Source: JBCBKZ01 sp039026975
Lineage (GTDB): Bacteria > Bacteroidota > Bacteroidia > J057
Direction: 5' to 3'
DNA: 28,922 nt
Assembly (NCBI GenBank): GCA_039026975.1
Contig: JBCCLI010000027.1
Location: 1 to 28,922, forward strand
Part shown: in pieces, positions 8,096 to 16,733 of the stretch
Numbering within the stretch: position 1 is the stretch's first letter
How the letters are laid out: the number at the start of each line of letters is the position of its first letter
Position numbers and translations under genes: made by a program
The notes under the pieces: model-generated
Database searches by the model: none
What the model was told of the DNA's origin: nothing
The model's input: only the letters and a program-made list of their open reading frames with translations

Positions 8096-11000
8096 TGATC
8101 TTGAATACTTTTAATTTCTCATCATTCATTGCTACTAGAATAAGATTTTCCCCATTCAGGCTAAAAGGCAGCATTTCTCTGGCTTCACCTGTAACAGTAA
8201 AGCCAGACTTTTCTCTTGGAACTATATCAAAATCAAACTCCCCTTTTCCCTTTAACATGAGCCCGTAACTAGCATCATACATTCCTACCTCAGGCTTAGC
8301 TCTGTGAAAGTTCCCAGCTAAGATGATGTCTTGATATCCATCCTCATCCAAGTCCTTTACTAGCAATCCAAAGGTGGGGGAAAATTGCGCTTCCATGGGT
8401 AAGGGATGGAACTCGAATTTACCTTTACCCTTATTTTCCAGTATACTGGTCTTGGTATCATAAACGGTTAGCTCAACGGCATTTACCAGCTGTTCCGCTG
8501 TAAAAATATCACTGACTTGTTGATTCTTATAGGCTTCATACTTCAGATATTTCTTCTTGAGAATAGGCATTTGCATAACTAAATCATGTCTCAAGGCAAG
8601 CGGGTAAGAGGTGCCCTTATTAAAGACTGATATTACCTGCTCTGCAGAACCATTTTTATCAAAGTCATTGATAAGCATAGTTACGGGTTCATCAGTAGAA
8701 GCCCTAAAGCGCGTATTTAAGCCATGGTTTCCAATAACAAAGTCCATGTCTCCATCCTGATCCAAATCTGCTAAGCGAATGCAGTTCCAAAAGCCATTAG
8801 AGTAGGCTAAGGAAGGCGTTTCCACTTTCTTGAATACACCTTGCTGCTGCTCCAACACGGTTACAGGCATCCAATCCCCCACTACAATCAGATCTAAATC
8901 ATCATCTTGGTCCATATCAAACCAGGCGGCATCTGTTATCATACCTACCCCTACCAGATCAGGAGCTATAGTTTCTGTTACATTTTTGAAGATTCCTTTT
9001 CCGTCATTTTCCAGTAAATAGCCATTAGCGGGAACACCATAAAGAAAAGGTTTCAGTCGAACTCCTATGAATAGGTCATTATCTCCATCTTGATCATAGT
9101 CTCCAGGGACTACGGTAGAGGAGCTTTCATATTGAAAGGTAGGTAAAGACTGAGGAGATTTGGTTAAGGTTCCATCCCCTTCATTTAGATAAAGCTTATC
9201 TTTAAGGGCTACAGCACTAGATGGATATTCATTTCCTCCACTAGTCACGTACAGATCCATATCTCCATCATTATCTGCATCAAAACAAGCACAATCTGTT
9301 TCTTCAGATGCTTTCTCCTGTTCAAATATATCTTGATTTACCTGCTCAAAGGAACCAGCCTCTGTTTGTACATACATAGCTGCTGCTTGATCTTTAGAAC
9401 CCACTACATATAAATCTTCCAGTCCATCACCATTCATATCACCCTTACACATATGAGGACCATCAGCGGATAACATATGATAGATTAATCTATCTCTATC
9501 AAAATCAATAAAGCTGTTTTCTTGATGAACATGCTGTAATGGAAAAGTCTCACTAATCTCTGCCAATAGCCTCTTTTCTTTTTCTGAGCGCTTAGGGGTA
9601 AATGGCTGCCCCTCTTCTTGAGAAAGGATAAGCGTTTGATCAGTATTGACCTTTTGCAAGAGTGTCCGAGTGCCATTGGGCCAGTTTACTATGACACTAT
9701 CCACTGTTTCTATTTCTCCAAGTCCTATGTGTAAGCGGTGGTCTATGGTAGACTCAAAGCCTCGCATGGGCATTTGCTCAGCGAAGTACTCCTTCCCCTG
9801 ATGATAAATGCTAACCTGTGTACCCAACGCATAGGTATTTTTTCCTTCCCCTTTCAGGTCAAACATCAGGTAGTGCCTATCAGGAAGTAGCTGCCTGGCT
9901 TCATTTCTGTAAATGAAGGGTTCAGCATTTACATTATTAATGACCATGTCAAGGTCACCGTCATTATCCAGGTCCCCATAGGCAGAACCGTTAGAGTGGC
10001 CTGGCGTACCTAGCCCCCACTCCTCCGCTACATTGGTAAAGGTTAGGTCTTGGTTATTCTTAAATGCGTAGTTAGGAATGGGATTTACGGGGATGACATC
10101 TATGAGGTGCTTGAAATCTACGCTGTCTTTTCGGATCACCTTTCTGACAGTTCTGGGATTGGCTATATAATTGATAAAATCCTGGTCTGTGAGGTCTTGA
10201 TAAATACCATTCGCCACGAAAATATCTTTCCAGCCATCATTATCCAGGTCTATGATGAGAGCTCCCCAGCTCCAGTCAGTAGCATTCACTCCTGCCAGTC
10301 TTCCTATCTCACTAAAGGTTCCATTCCCGTTATTCAACTGGAGGACATTCCTGGTAAACTGATGATAGTAGCCATTTTTAACATTAATCTGGTATTTATC
10401 CCAGTTTTCAAAAGTGGTTTTGGTCTTTATTCGCTCATCATCCTCAGGTAGCATGTCCGTCACAAAGATCTCCGGGTATCCATCATTGTTTATATCAGCC
10501 ATGTCAGCCCCCATGGAGGCAGCACTAATTTCCCTTACTTGCTCCTCCAGACATTCTTTAAAGGTACCGTCTTTTTGGTTGATGTATAGGTAGTCTCGCT
10601 CAAAGAAATCATTGGACACATAAATGTCTTGCCAGCCATCTCTGTTTAGGTCTCCCACGGTTACCCCCAGTCCAAATCCAATTACACTTCCATAAATATT
10701 AGCTTCCTCACTAATGTCTGTAAACGTGCCCTCATCATTTCTATAGAGTTTATTCCCTCCTTCGGGATCACGCTCATTACGTTGGTTTTTTCTCAAGTCA
10801 AAAGCACCTATAGGCCTGAAAGAGTTATTGAGGAGGTAGCAGTCCAGGTCGCCATCCTTATCCATATCAAAGAAGGCTGCATGGGTAGAAAAGCCTTTGT
10901 CTGCTATCCCATACTCCTCCGCTTTTTCAGTAAAGGTTAGGTCGCCATTATTGATAAATAGCTCATTATGTCTGTTTTCTCCCTCAGGATTTCCTGACTT

Positions 11001-11417
11001 ACACACGTAGATGTCTAATAAGCCATCTCCATTTACATCAGTCAAACTAGCTCCTGTAGACCATACATTTTTACAGGCCACTCCTGCTTTCTCTGTAATG
11101 TCTTCAAATTGGAAGTCTCCTTTATTGAGGTACAGATGATTATCTTCCATATTCCCAATAAAGTAGATGTCCGTAAGTCCGTCTTGGTTGATATCTCCTA
11201 ATGCTACTCCTCCCCCATTATAGAAGTTTCGGTAGGTATATACATTGAATTCAGAGTCGTAGACCAAGTTATTCTCAAAGTCAATTCCTAGTTCTTTAGG
11301 ATTTAGTTGGGTGAAGAGAGGTTTATCTAAAGAAGAAGTAGGGCTTCCTTTTTCACAGGATTGACTAAGGAGAACTAAACACAAAATAGAAAAAACAAAA
11401 ACTATCTTTTGAGCCAT
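8088..11417 (-). CDS. CRTAC1-like FG-GAP/VCBS lipoprotein with ASPIC/UnbV domain (copy 2)
   Basis: This 1109-aa protein has the same architecture as the gene at 2125-5484. The lipobox LSQSC places the lipidated Cys at residue 21. Seven Ca-binding loops lie in residues 74-490 (GDINQDGLTD, DVNGDGLLD, DMDKDGDLD, DLNRDGWQD, DINNDGYPE, DLDNDGWKD, DLDNDGDLD). An ASPIC/UnbV domain lies at about 527-598 (YALGTQV, MPMRGFESTID, LHIGLG, VNWPNG). Seven more loops follow (DMNGDGLED, DADNDGDMD, DYDQDGDND, DMDQDDDLD, DLDQDGDMD, DFDKNGSAE, DLDEDGYQD). The conserved block FYNGGGVALGD near the N-terminus is shared with the other copy. The start is ATG 11417, with a weak ribosome site. It is the first gene of the four-gene cassette, downstream of susD across a terminator-like hairpin. 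Its function is unknown; a surface carbohydrate-binding or scaffold role is only a guess. Confidence 0.9.
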   Translation of the reverse strand: MAQKIVFVFSILCLVLLSQSCEKGSPTSSLDKPLFTQLNPKELGIDFENNLVYDSEFNVYTYRNFYNGGGVALGDINQDGLTDIYFIGNMEDNHLYLNKGDFQFEDITEKAGVACKNVWSTGASLTDVNGDGLLDIYVCKSGNPEGENRHNELFINNGDLTFTEKAEEYGIADKGFSTHAAFFDMDKDGDLDCYLLNNSFRPIGAFDLRKNQRNERDPEGGNKLYRNDEGTFTDISEEANIYGSVIGFGLGVTVGDLNRDGWQDIYVSNDFFERDYLYINQKDGTFKECLEEQVREISAASMGADMADINNDGYPEIFVTDMLPEDDERIKTKTTFENWDKYQINVKNGYYHQFTRNVLQLNNGNGTFSEIGRLAGVNATDWSWGALIIDLDNDGWKDIFVANGIYQDLTDQDFINYIANPRTVRKVIRKDSVDFKHLIDVIPVNPIPNYAFKNNQDLTFTNVAEEWGLGTPGHSNGSAYGDLDNDGDLDMVINNVNAEPFIYRNEARQLLPDRHYLMFDLKGEGKNTYALGTQVSIYHQGKEYFAEQMPMRGFESTIDHRLHIGLGEIETVDSVIVNWPNGTRTLLQKVNTDQTLILSQEEGQPFTPKRSEKEKRLLAEISETFPLQHVHQENSFIDFDRDRLIYHMLSADGPHMCKGDMNGDGLEDLYVVGSKDQAAAMYVQTEAGSFEQVNQDIFEQEKASEETDCACFDADNDGDMDLYVTSGGNEYPSSAVALKDKLYLNEGDGTLTKSPQSLPTFQYESSSTVVPGDYDQDGDNDLFIGVRLKPFLYGVPANGYLLENDGKGIFKNVTETIAPDLVGVGMITDAAWFDMDQDDDLDLIVVGDWMPVTVLEQQQGVFKKVETPSLAYSNGFWNCIRLADLDQDGDMDFVIGNHGLNTRFRASTDEPVTMLINDFDKNGSAEQVISVFNKGTSYPLALRHDLVMQMPILKKKYLKYEAYKNQQVSDIFTAEQLVNAVELTVYDTKTSILENKGKGKFEFHPLPMEAQFSPTFGLLVKDLDEDGYQDIILAGNFHRAKPEVGMYDASYGLMLKGKGEFDFDIVPREKSGFTVTGEAREMLPFSLNGENLILVAMNDEKLKVFKINE

Positions 11418-11605
11418 AGGTGTTAATGATACGTACTTACATACATTAAGGCTAGGATGTGTGTTGTGTACATGATTTAACTATCCTCATATTCACCTTT
11501 TCTGTTAATGAACAAGAGAAAGCCGCTGTAGGTCTCTCTGCGATACTACCTATTTATCAAAAGACCATAGGTATAGAAATCGAGAGAAAAGAAAAATAAA
11601 CTAGT

Positions 11606-11642
11606 AAAAGAGAGAGCAAGCAACCTAAGCTACTTGCCCTCT
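11606..11642 (-). terminator. Rho-independent terminator-like hairpin after susD
   Basis: On the minus strand, arms at 11642-11633 and 11620-11611 form a 10-bp stem (AGAGGGCAAG with CTTGCTCTCT, one G-U pair) around a 12-base loop. CTTTTACT follows immediately. It starts 23 bp after the susD stop and may end the susCD transcript or let only part of it continue into the CRTAC1 cassette. A second smaller inverted repeat (TACCTAT 11547-11553 with ATAGGTA 11567-11573) lies in the same 247-bp spacer. Confidence 0.65.
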
Positions 11643-11664
11643 TATACTTATTCAGAAGTTAGGA

Positions 11665-13182
11665 TTAGTATCCAGGGTTCTGAGTAAGATTTGGGTTAGC
11701 ATCCAGCTGTCCTGCTGGAACTGGGAAGATATTTTTAGTAGGAGCAGAAGCGTCCTTAAATCTCCACGCATCATTGAATCTGCCGAAGCGGATCAGGTCA
11801 GTACGACGATGACCTTCAGCAAATAATTCACGTCCTCTCTCTGCAAGTAGGGTCTCCTCTGTTAGCTCATTGAAAAGAGCTACTCCAGCACGAGATCTTA
11901 ACTGATTAACAAGATCAAGTGCCTCTCCGCCAGTCTGTTCAAGACGGAATAAAGCCTCTGCTCTCATTAGTAGTACATCTCCGTAGCGGAATACCGGCAT
12001 ATCATTACTCATGTGCTCGGTAGATCCAATTCCGAACTCATACTTACCAATTCTAGCTCCTGCCTGACGCAGCGCGTTAGGTCCTAGCTCATTAATTTCA
12101 GGAGTAAAGGTTAGTGGAGGTCCATCAGGATCATTTTCCTCAGCTCCGGAGTCTGTAATTCTATCACCTGTTACAGTGAACTGAGGACCTACAATGAAGC
12201 TTTGTCTTCTTAAGTCATCTTCTCCAAACAGCTCATAGAACTCTTGTACAGAAGAATAGCCATTCCAAGGCTGAGCAGTAAGATCATAAGTAGCTTGACT
12301 ACCGTAGTGTAAGGTTCTTACTACAATATTATTACCCTGTGCAAAAACCTGATCATAAGGAATAGCAAAAATAAATTCAGGAGAAGTAGCATTCTCTACT
12401 GCAAAATTATCAAAGAAATTAGGAGATAAGCTGAAGTTTCCTGAGTTAATAAGTTCTGCTGTCGCATCTGCAGCGGCTTGCCACTGTGGTGTACCTGTAT
12501 ACTCTTGAGCACCCATATAGAGCTTTGCCTGAAGCATTTTAGCGGCCCAGAAATTTACTCTACCATAGGTGTCTCCACCTACTGCTCTAGTGAGGCCTCC
12601 GATATTATCACGGATCTCTTGATCTATGAAGGCATATATTTCTGCTCTGCTAGAAGTAGATGGAGCAAAATCTAATGGTACATCAAACTCTGTTACCAAT
12701 GGGACGTTTCCATAAAGATCTAATAAGAACCAGTAGTACATCGCCCTAAGTACCTTCAATTCTCCAATGAAAGTTGTAGCAGCAGGATTATTAAGCTCCT
12801 CGAATTGGAAGATCAGACGGTTACAAGTGTTGATCCCTCCAAAGGCAAATGTCCATCCACCGCCAATTAACGGATCTAAGGGGTTGTACTGATGCTGGTG
12901 AAGACGTCTCCAGTGTCCACCATCATCCCAGTCAGCTCCCCTGGTAGGCACTACCATAGCATCAGAAGAAACTTCTTGAAGGCCAAAATAGTCGCCCATG
13001 TACCCGTAAAGGGTAGTATATGACTGCCCTAAAGCAGCAATAAACTCATCATCGCTTTGGTAGAAATTTTCTTCCAAAACTTCGTCAAATAACTCCTCAT
13101 CCAGATCTGTACAAGACTGTGTAAACACAATCAGGAACAGCCCTAGGAAGAGTGATCTGCTGATTAGAAATAGGTTTTTCAT
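11665..13182 (-). CDS. SusD/RagB-family nutrient-binding outer-membrane lipoprotein
   Basis: This 505-aa protein is the glycan- or nutrient-capturing lid of a SusC-type porter. The signal peptide ends in lipobox TQSC (Cys 24), and the mature start TDLDEELFDE is acidic, as often seen in surface-exposed Bacteroidota lipoproteins. Family features include an N-terminal NFYQSDDEFIAALGQSY helix, the FGGINTCNRLI segment, ELKVLRAMYYWFLLDLYGNVPLVTE near residues 133-157 and the C-terminal FRYGDVLLMRAEALFR, VNQLRSRAGV and ELFAEGHRRTDLIRFGRF motifs of the SusD C-terminal domain. Length is normal. It lies 28 bp downstream of susC and forms the usual pair with it. The substrate cannot be read from sequence, though the neighbouring GH13 enzyme suggests an alpha-glucoside. 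Confidence 0.95.
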   Translation of the reverse strand: MKNLFLISRSLFLGLFLIVFTQSCTDLDEELFDEVLEENFYQSDDEFIAALGQSYTTLYGYMGDYFGLQEVSSDAMVVPTRGADWDDGGHWRRLHQHQYNPLDPLIGGGWTFAFGGINTCNRLIFQFEELNNPAATTFIGELKVLRAMYYWFLLDLYGNVPLVTEFDVPLDFAPSTSSRAEIYAFIDQEIRDNIGGLTRAVGGDTYGRVNFWAAKMLQAKLYMGAQEYTGTPQWQAAADATAELINSGNFSLSPNFFDNFAVENATSPEFIFAIPYDQVFAQGNNIVVRTLHYGSQATYDLTAQPWNGYSSVQEFYELFGEDDLRRQSFIVGPQFTVTGDRITDSGAEENDPDGPPLTFTPEINELGPNALRQAGARIGKYEFGIGSTEHMSNDMPVFRYGDVLLMRAEALFRLEQTGGEALDLVNQLRSRAGVALFNELTEETLLAERGRELFAEGHRRTDLIRFGRFNDAWRFKDASAPTKNIFPVPAGQLDANPNLTQNPGY

Positions 13183-13210
13183 AATGTATTAAAGTGTCTA
13201 TTGTTTACAA

Positions 13211-16174
13211 TTAAAAGGTAAGGTTTACTCCTACTGTGTAGGAACGGGTTCTGAACCAGGTATTCCTTCTGTCAATTCCAGGAGCAAGGATATCTATAGT
13301 ACCATCCCCTCTAGGATCTCCCGCACGCACCTCTGGATCTACTCCTGTATAATCTGTGATAAAGAACAGATTCTGCCCGTTAATATACACTCTCGCTCTC
13401 GTAAATATTGAGCTGCTACCTAGCGGAATAGTATATCCCAATGTAGCATTATCTAGCTTAACGAAAGAAGCATCTTCCACATGAGAAGAGTTGAATATGG
13501 CGTTATTCAACAAGGTGTTGTTAAAGTTTTCTGTATTCACAGAGTTATAAGAAGGTGAAACTACCTCATAGAATGCACGGAAAGTATTCACTAAGTCATG
13601 ACCTAAGGCACCTCTGATGAAGAAGTTCAGGTCAAAATTACCAAATGTGAAAGTGTTATTCCATCCAAATTCTACGTCAGGTAATCCATTTCCAAGTACC
13701 TGTGCATCATCTGCATCATTGTCGGTATCACCATCACCATCTAAATCTTCAAAGATCCACTGTCCTCCTTCAATACCTAGTAGGTTTTGTCCCCAGATAT
13801 TTCCAACTGGCTGCCCCTCTTCAACACGAATCAAAGGCGTGTTGTTTTGTCCAGGAGATCCTAAATTGGCAATCAAACGGAATCCTCCGAAGTCAAAATC
13901 ATCATTTGAAAGAGAAACTAGCTCAACATCGAAAGTAGAGAAGTTCAGCCCTGTAGTCCAGGTAAAGCCATTATCAGGACCCTGAATCGCATCAAAGTTA
14001 ATAAGAGCTTCAAATCCTTGAGATTGTAATTCTCCTATGTTAACAATTGAAGTGTTTACCAAGTTCGGTGGGACTGGTACATTTACCTCAAATAATAGAT
14101 CATTAGTAGTACGGTTATAGTAGTCGAAAGAACCACTTAAACGATCATCAAATAAGGAGAAATCAATTCCAATATCATATTCTGCCTTCCTTTCCCATTT
14201 AAGATCTGGGTTAGGATTAGACCTTGGCCCAAAGGCAGGTACATAAGCACCTCCAAAGAAGAAGTTATCACTGAGTGATCCTATACGTGGCAAGGATAAG
14301 TATGAATCATTAGGTACTGCACCAGTTACCCCGTAAGAAGCACGTAGCTTTAAGTTAGTTACAGCTGGAATCTCAAATAAGTTAGAAAGCGTTACTCCTG
14401 CACTGACTGCTGGGAAGTCTCCCCACTTGTTATTAGCACCAAATTTAGTAGATCCTTCTCTTCTGTAAGAAGCACTAAGGAAATAAGTTCCCTTGTAATT
14501 CAATACTGCTCTACCAAAACCGGCAATCAGCTTATTCTCATTTCTATATGAGAATATGTCCCCACGACCATTCGCAAAGTCAAGAGACGCTCCAAGGTTA
14601 TCAAATCCGAACGCATCAGTTAGAAAGTCGCCTCCTTCTGCACCAAAACCAGAATTTTCAAACTCCTGGTAAGAATAACCTGCCAAAAATTCTAGGTTAA
14701 GATCACCAACAGTAGTTGAGTAGTTTACTGTAGCCTCAGCTAGTTGGTTTACATTCCTGTCTTCACGGATACTAGCTAATCCATTTCTATCTCTTCCCCT
14801 CCAGAATGACTGCTTATCATAATAGATAAAGCCGTTATTATTCTCTCTTTGGATAGCATAACGACCCCCTATTTTCAATCCAGGTAGTATCTGTAACTCT
14901 GCGTATACATTACCATTCAAACGGTTTTCTAGTCCTTCATTTCTGTTTTGCTCAAGAATGGCTACAGGGTTGAAATAATCAAAAAGTACGTTTTGGTAAT
15001 ATCCGTCATACAAGTTGTTAAATTCAGCATTACTTTCATCTCTGATAGGAGCGGTAGGATTGTAGATAGTAGCATAACGGAATGCCTCATCAAATCCTCT
15101 TTCCTCATCACGAGTGGTATTAGCAATGTTGAAAGTAATGGTCAACTTATCATTAAATGCACGCTGTGTTAAGTTCAAGCGCGCGTTTAACTGTCTAAAG
15201 CCAGTATTAATCGCAATACCTTCTATATCCCTGTAGTTGACAGAAGCTCTGAAAGTAGTTTGACCAGTCCCTCCTGAAAGCGCTAGATTGTGAACGTGGG
15301 TAAGTCCCGTTTGTGTTAGTTCATCAAACCAGTCAGTATTTGAACCAAAGTCTTCTCCATTACCTGTAGGTAAAATAATGCTTCTGTACTCGTCTGCAGA
15401 CATTACATCTACAAATTTACCAACCTCTTCAGCAGTTACATATCCACTGTAGTTAACAGTAGTTCTTCCTGCCTTACCTTGCTTGGTAGTTACCAGTAGT
15501 ACACCAGCGTTTCCTCTAGTACCGTAGATGGCAGCAGCTGACCCGTCTTTCAATACATCTATAGACTCAATGTCATTTGGGTCTAAAGACTCAAGGTTAG
15601 CACCAATTACACCATCAATTACGACTAGGGGACCTGCGTTTGCTCCAACAGAAGATAATCCTCTCAGACGAATATTAAAGCTCTGGTTAGGATTACCCCC
15701 AGGCTTAGCAATAGAAAGTCCGGCTACCTTACCTTGTAGCAGCTGGGCAACATCATTTACGTTACCTTGGTTGAAATCCTCTGCCTTAACAGAAGCAATA
15801 GCTGAGGTAACCTCCTTGGCACGCTGTGTACCATATCCAGTTACAACTACCTCATCAAGCGTAGTAATGCTAGAAGCTAACTGAATGTCAATGCTGGATT
15901 GGCCTCCAATCTCAACTTCAGAAGTTTCAAAGCCATAAAAGGATACCACCAAAGTAGTAGCTCCTTCAGGAACAGAAAGACTAAATTTTCCCTCCTGATC
16001 AGTGTAAGCTCCTGCTGAGGTACCTTTTACCAAAACAGTAGCTCCACCCACTGGAGATCCATCTTCGCCAGTTACTGTACCCGAAACTGTCGATTGTGCC
16101 ATCACAGATCCTACAAATAGTAGCATTATTGTGAAAGCACTTAGACACTTTAGATAGTAGGGTTTAATTCTCAT
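13211..16174 (-). CDS. SusC/RagA-family TonB-dependent outer-membrane transporter
   Basis: This 987-aa protein imports oligomers across the outer membrane using TonB energy, together with the adjacent SusD. The signal peptide is residues 1-26 (VMAQ). A carboxypeptidase-regulatory-like domain at about 28-100 (VSGTVTGEDGSPVGGATV) is followed by a TonB-box-like segment LDEVVVTGYG (106-115). The plug contains the family hallmark DVLKDGSAAAIYGTRGNAG (206-224). The rest is a beta-barrel with a C-terminal strand ending in YTVGVNLTF, an aromatic end as expected. An acidic loop DLDGDGDTDNDADD near residue 813 looks like a calcium site. No extra N-terminal signalling domain is present, so it is not an anti-sigma-coupled transducer. 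This agrees with control by LacI rather than by an ECF sigma pair. The leader upstream carries operator-like and hairpin elements. Confidence 0.96.
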   Translation of the reverse strand: MRIKPYYLKCLSAFTIMLLFVGSVMAQSTVSGTVTGEDGSPVGGATVLVKGTSAGAYTDQEGKFSLSVPEGATTLVVSFYGFETSEVEIGGQSSIDIQLASSITTLDEVVVTGYGTQRAKEVTSAIASVKAEDFNQGNVNDVAQLLQGKVAGLSIAKPGGNPNQSFNIRLRGLSSVGANAGPLVVIDGVIGANLESLDPNDIESIDVLKDGSAAAIYGTRGNAGVLLVTTKQGKAGRTTVNYSGYVTAEEVGKFVDVMSADEYRSIILPTGNGEDFGSNTDWFDELTQTGLTHVHNLALSGGTGQTTFRASVNYRDIEGIAINTGFRQLNARLNLTQRAFNDKLTITFNIANTTRDEERGFDEAFRYATIYNPTAPIRDESNAEFNNLYDGYYQNVLFDYFNPVAILEQNRNEGLENRLNGNVYAELQILPGLKIGGRYAIQRENNNGFIYYDKQSFWRGRDRNGLASIREDRNVNQLAEATVNYSTTVGDLNLEFLAGYSYQEFENSGFGAEGGDFLTDAFGFDNLGASLDFANGRGDIFSYRNENKLIAGFGRAVLNYKGTYFLSASYRREGSTKFGANNKWGDFPAVSAGVTLSNLFEIPAVTNLKLRASYGVTGAVPNDSYLSLPRIGSLSDNFFFGGAYVPAFGPRSNPNPDLKWERKAEYDIGIDFSLFDDRLSGSFDYYNRTTNDLLFEVNVPVPPNLVNTSIVNIGELQSQGFEALINFDAIQGPDNGFTWTTGLNFSTFDVELVSLSNDDFDFGGFRLIANLGSPGQNNTPLIRVEEGQPVGNIWGQNLLGIEGGQWIFEDLDGDGDTDNDADDAQVLGNGLPDVEFGWNNTFTFGNFDLNFFIRGALGHDLVNTFRAFYEVVSPSYNSVNTENFNNTLLNNAIFNSSHVEDASFVKLDNATLGYTIPLGSSSIFTRARVYINGQNLFFITDYTGVDPEVRAGDPRGDGTIDILAPGIDRRNTWFRTRSYTVGVNLTF

Positions 16175-16178
16175 AGTG

Positions 16179-16190
16179 AATCAATTGATT
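16179..16190. promoter_or_regulatory. Perfect 12-bp palindrome next to the susC start
   Basis: AATCAATTGATT is self-complementary and lies 4 bases upstream of the susC ATG. GAATCAATTGA recurs at 16244-16254, 66 bp further upstream. It could bind a dimeric regulator or shape the ribosome-binding region; AT-rich palindromes also arise by chance. Confidence 0.35.
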
Positions 16191-16290
16191 AGAATTATAG
16201 GAACAGTTATAAAAACGTGCATAAATGCCTGATTAAAACTGAAGAATCAATTGACTATTAGCTCTGTATGTTACTTTTGGGAACGTTTGC

Positions 16291-16364
16291 AGGATAAATA
16301 ATGAAAAATTATTATCCTGAAGAGGGACATACTTTTAAATTAAAACCTCTTCATTTTAGAGGCT
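16291..16364 (-). promoter_or_regulatory. Alternative hairpins in the susC leader (attenuator-like)
   Basis: On the minus strand, three segments can pair in competing ways. CCTCT (16362-16358) pairs with AGAGG (16350-16346) to give a short stem, extended by A-U and G-U pairs, that is followed by TTTTAATTT and resembles a small terminator. The same middle segment, TGAAGAGG (16353-16346), is exactly complementary over 8 bases to CCTCTTCA (16325-16318), giving an alternative stem. A third hairpin, AGGATAA with TTATCCT (16318-16312 with 16297-16291, extended by four bases past one bulge), follows directly. The arrangement resembles an attenuator, but no ligand-binding core was recognised. Confidence 0.35.
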
Positions 16365-16476
16365 AACATTTTGTTACCATAGTAGTAGCGTCTCATCCTT
16401 CTTTCACAGTTCTCAAGCCAGTAGCAATAGTCTAATCTAATTCCTTCTTCTTAGTCGTAATCTTTTAATCTATACC

Positions 16477-16507
16477 CAAGATTACTATTTTTTTTTATTG
16501 AATCAAG
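16477..16507 (-). promoter_or_regulatory. Candidate susC promoter (proximal)
   Basis: On the minus strand CTTG (16507-16504) is separated by 19 bases from TAATCTTG (16484-16477). Compared with the Bacteroidota pattern TTTG-N19-TAnnTTTG, each box has one mismatch. It would give a 5' leader of about 300 bases that includes the hairpins at 16291-16364. Confidence 0.3.
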
Positions 16508-16539
16508 TCCTTATCTACTTGGAAATCAATTATTAAGTA

Positions 16540-16555
16540 CCGAAAACGTTTACGT
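16540..16555. promoter_or_regulatory. LacI-type operator upstream of susC
   Basis: CCGAAAACGTTTACGT is a near-palindrome centred on the CG at 16547/16548, with 6 of 8 half-site positions symmetrical. It matches the reverse complement of the element at 20276-20291 in the glpD/lacI intergenic region at 14 of 16 bases. Central CpG palindromes with AAACG half-sites are typical of LacI-family binding sites, and a LacI gene lies about 3.8 kb away. The site falls about 24 bp downstream of the TAGTTTTG box at 16579-16586, a position suited to repression. Confidence 0.65.
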
Positions 16556-16578
16556 AGAAAAAATTTTTCGAAAGTTTC

Positions 16579-16586
16579 CAAAACTA
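16579..16586 (-). promoter_or_regulatory. Candidate susC promoter -7 box (distal)
   Basis: The minus strand reads TAGTTTTG, a full match to TAnnTTTG. No good TTTG box is found 19-20 bases upstream, so the call rests on one box only. If used, the operator at 16540-16555 would lie just after the transcription start. Confidence 0.3.
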
Positions 16587-16657
16587 TCTGAGTAACGCCC
16601 TCGAACTGAAAATAGATGCTTGCTTAAATCAGGTATACACAGGAAACAGAATATCTG

Positions 16658-16699
16658 ATTTCACTAAAGATGCTGAATTAACAACATACCTAGTGAAAT
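16658..16699. repeat. 9-bp inverted repeat after the GH13 gene
   Basis: ATTTCACTA (16658-16666) and TAGTGAAAT (16691-16699) are perfect inverted copies separated by 24 bases, 35 bp past the GH13 stop codon. No T run follows on the minus strand, so it is at best a weak terminator or a stabilising 3' structure. Confidence 0.35.
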
Positions 16700-16733
16700 G
16701 TTTATATATTAATAATGATATGTGTTGATTCCC

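Larger units (their letters stand above)
16175..16733. other. 559-bp regulatory region upstream of susC
   Basis: No gene is visible between the GH13 stop and the susC start. Reading toward susC (minus strand), it contains a 9-bp inverted repeat past the GH13 gene (16658-16699), two alternative promoter-like boxes (16579-16586 and 16477-16507) and a LacI-type operator (16540-16555). Next come overlapping RNA hairpins (16291-16364), a weaker AACGTT half-palindrome (16277-16292) and an 11-bp motif repeated at 16244-16254 and 16178-16188, the latter inside a perfect palindrome abutting the start codon. The length and density of elements suggest a long regulated leader. Confidence 0.6.

Noticed and set aside
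10050..10451. 133-aa open frame on the plus strand
   Set aside because: It is entirely antisense to the 1109-aa CRTAC1-like gene, whose calcium-loop repeats run intact through the same bases.
2125..11417. Recent tandem duplication of the CRTAC1-like gene
   Set aside because: The two proteins share architecture but differ widely in sequence and are separated by two unrelated genes, so any duplication is old.
13617..13985. 122-aa and 78-aa open frames on the plus strand
   Set aside because: They are antisense to susC, and their His- and Ser-rich composition is the mirror of its acidic DGDGD loop.
15528..15884. 118-aa open frame on the plus strand
   Set aside because: It is antisense to the conserved plug region of susC, with no ribosome site or family features.
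13211..16174. SusC as a signal transducer with an ECF sigma/anti-sigma pair
   Set aside because: It lacks the extra N-terminal signalling domain, and no sigma or anti-sigma gene is in the window.
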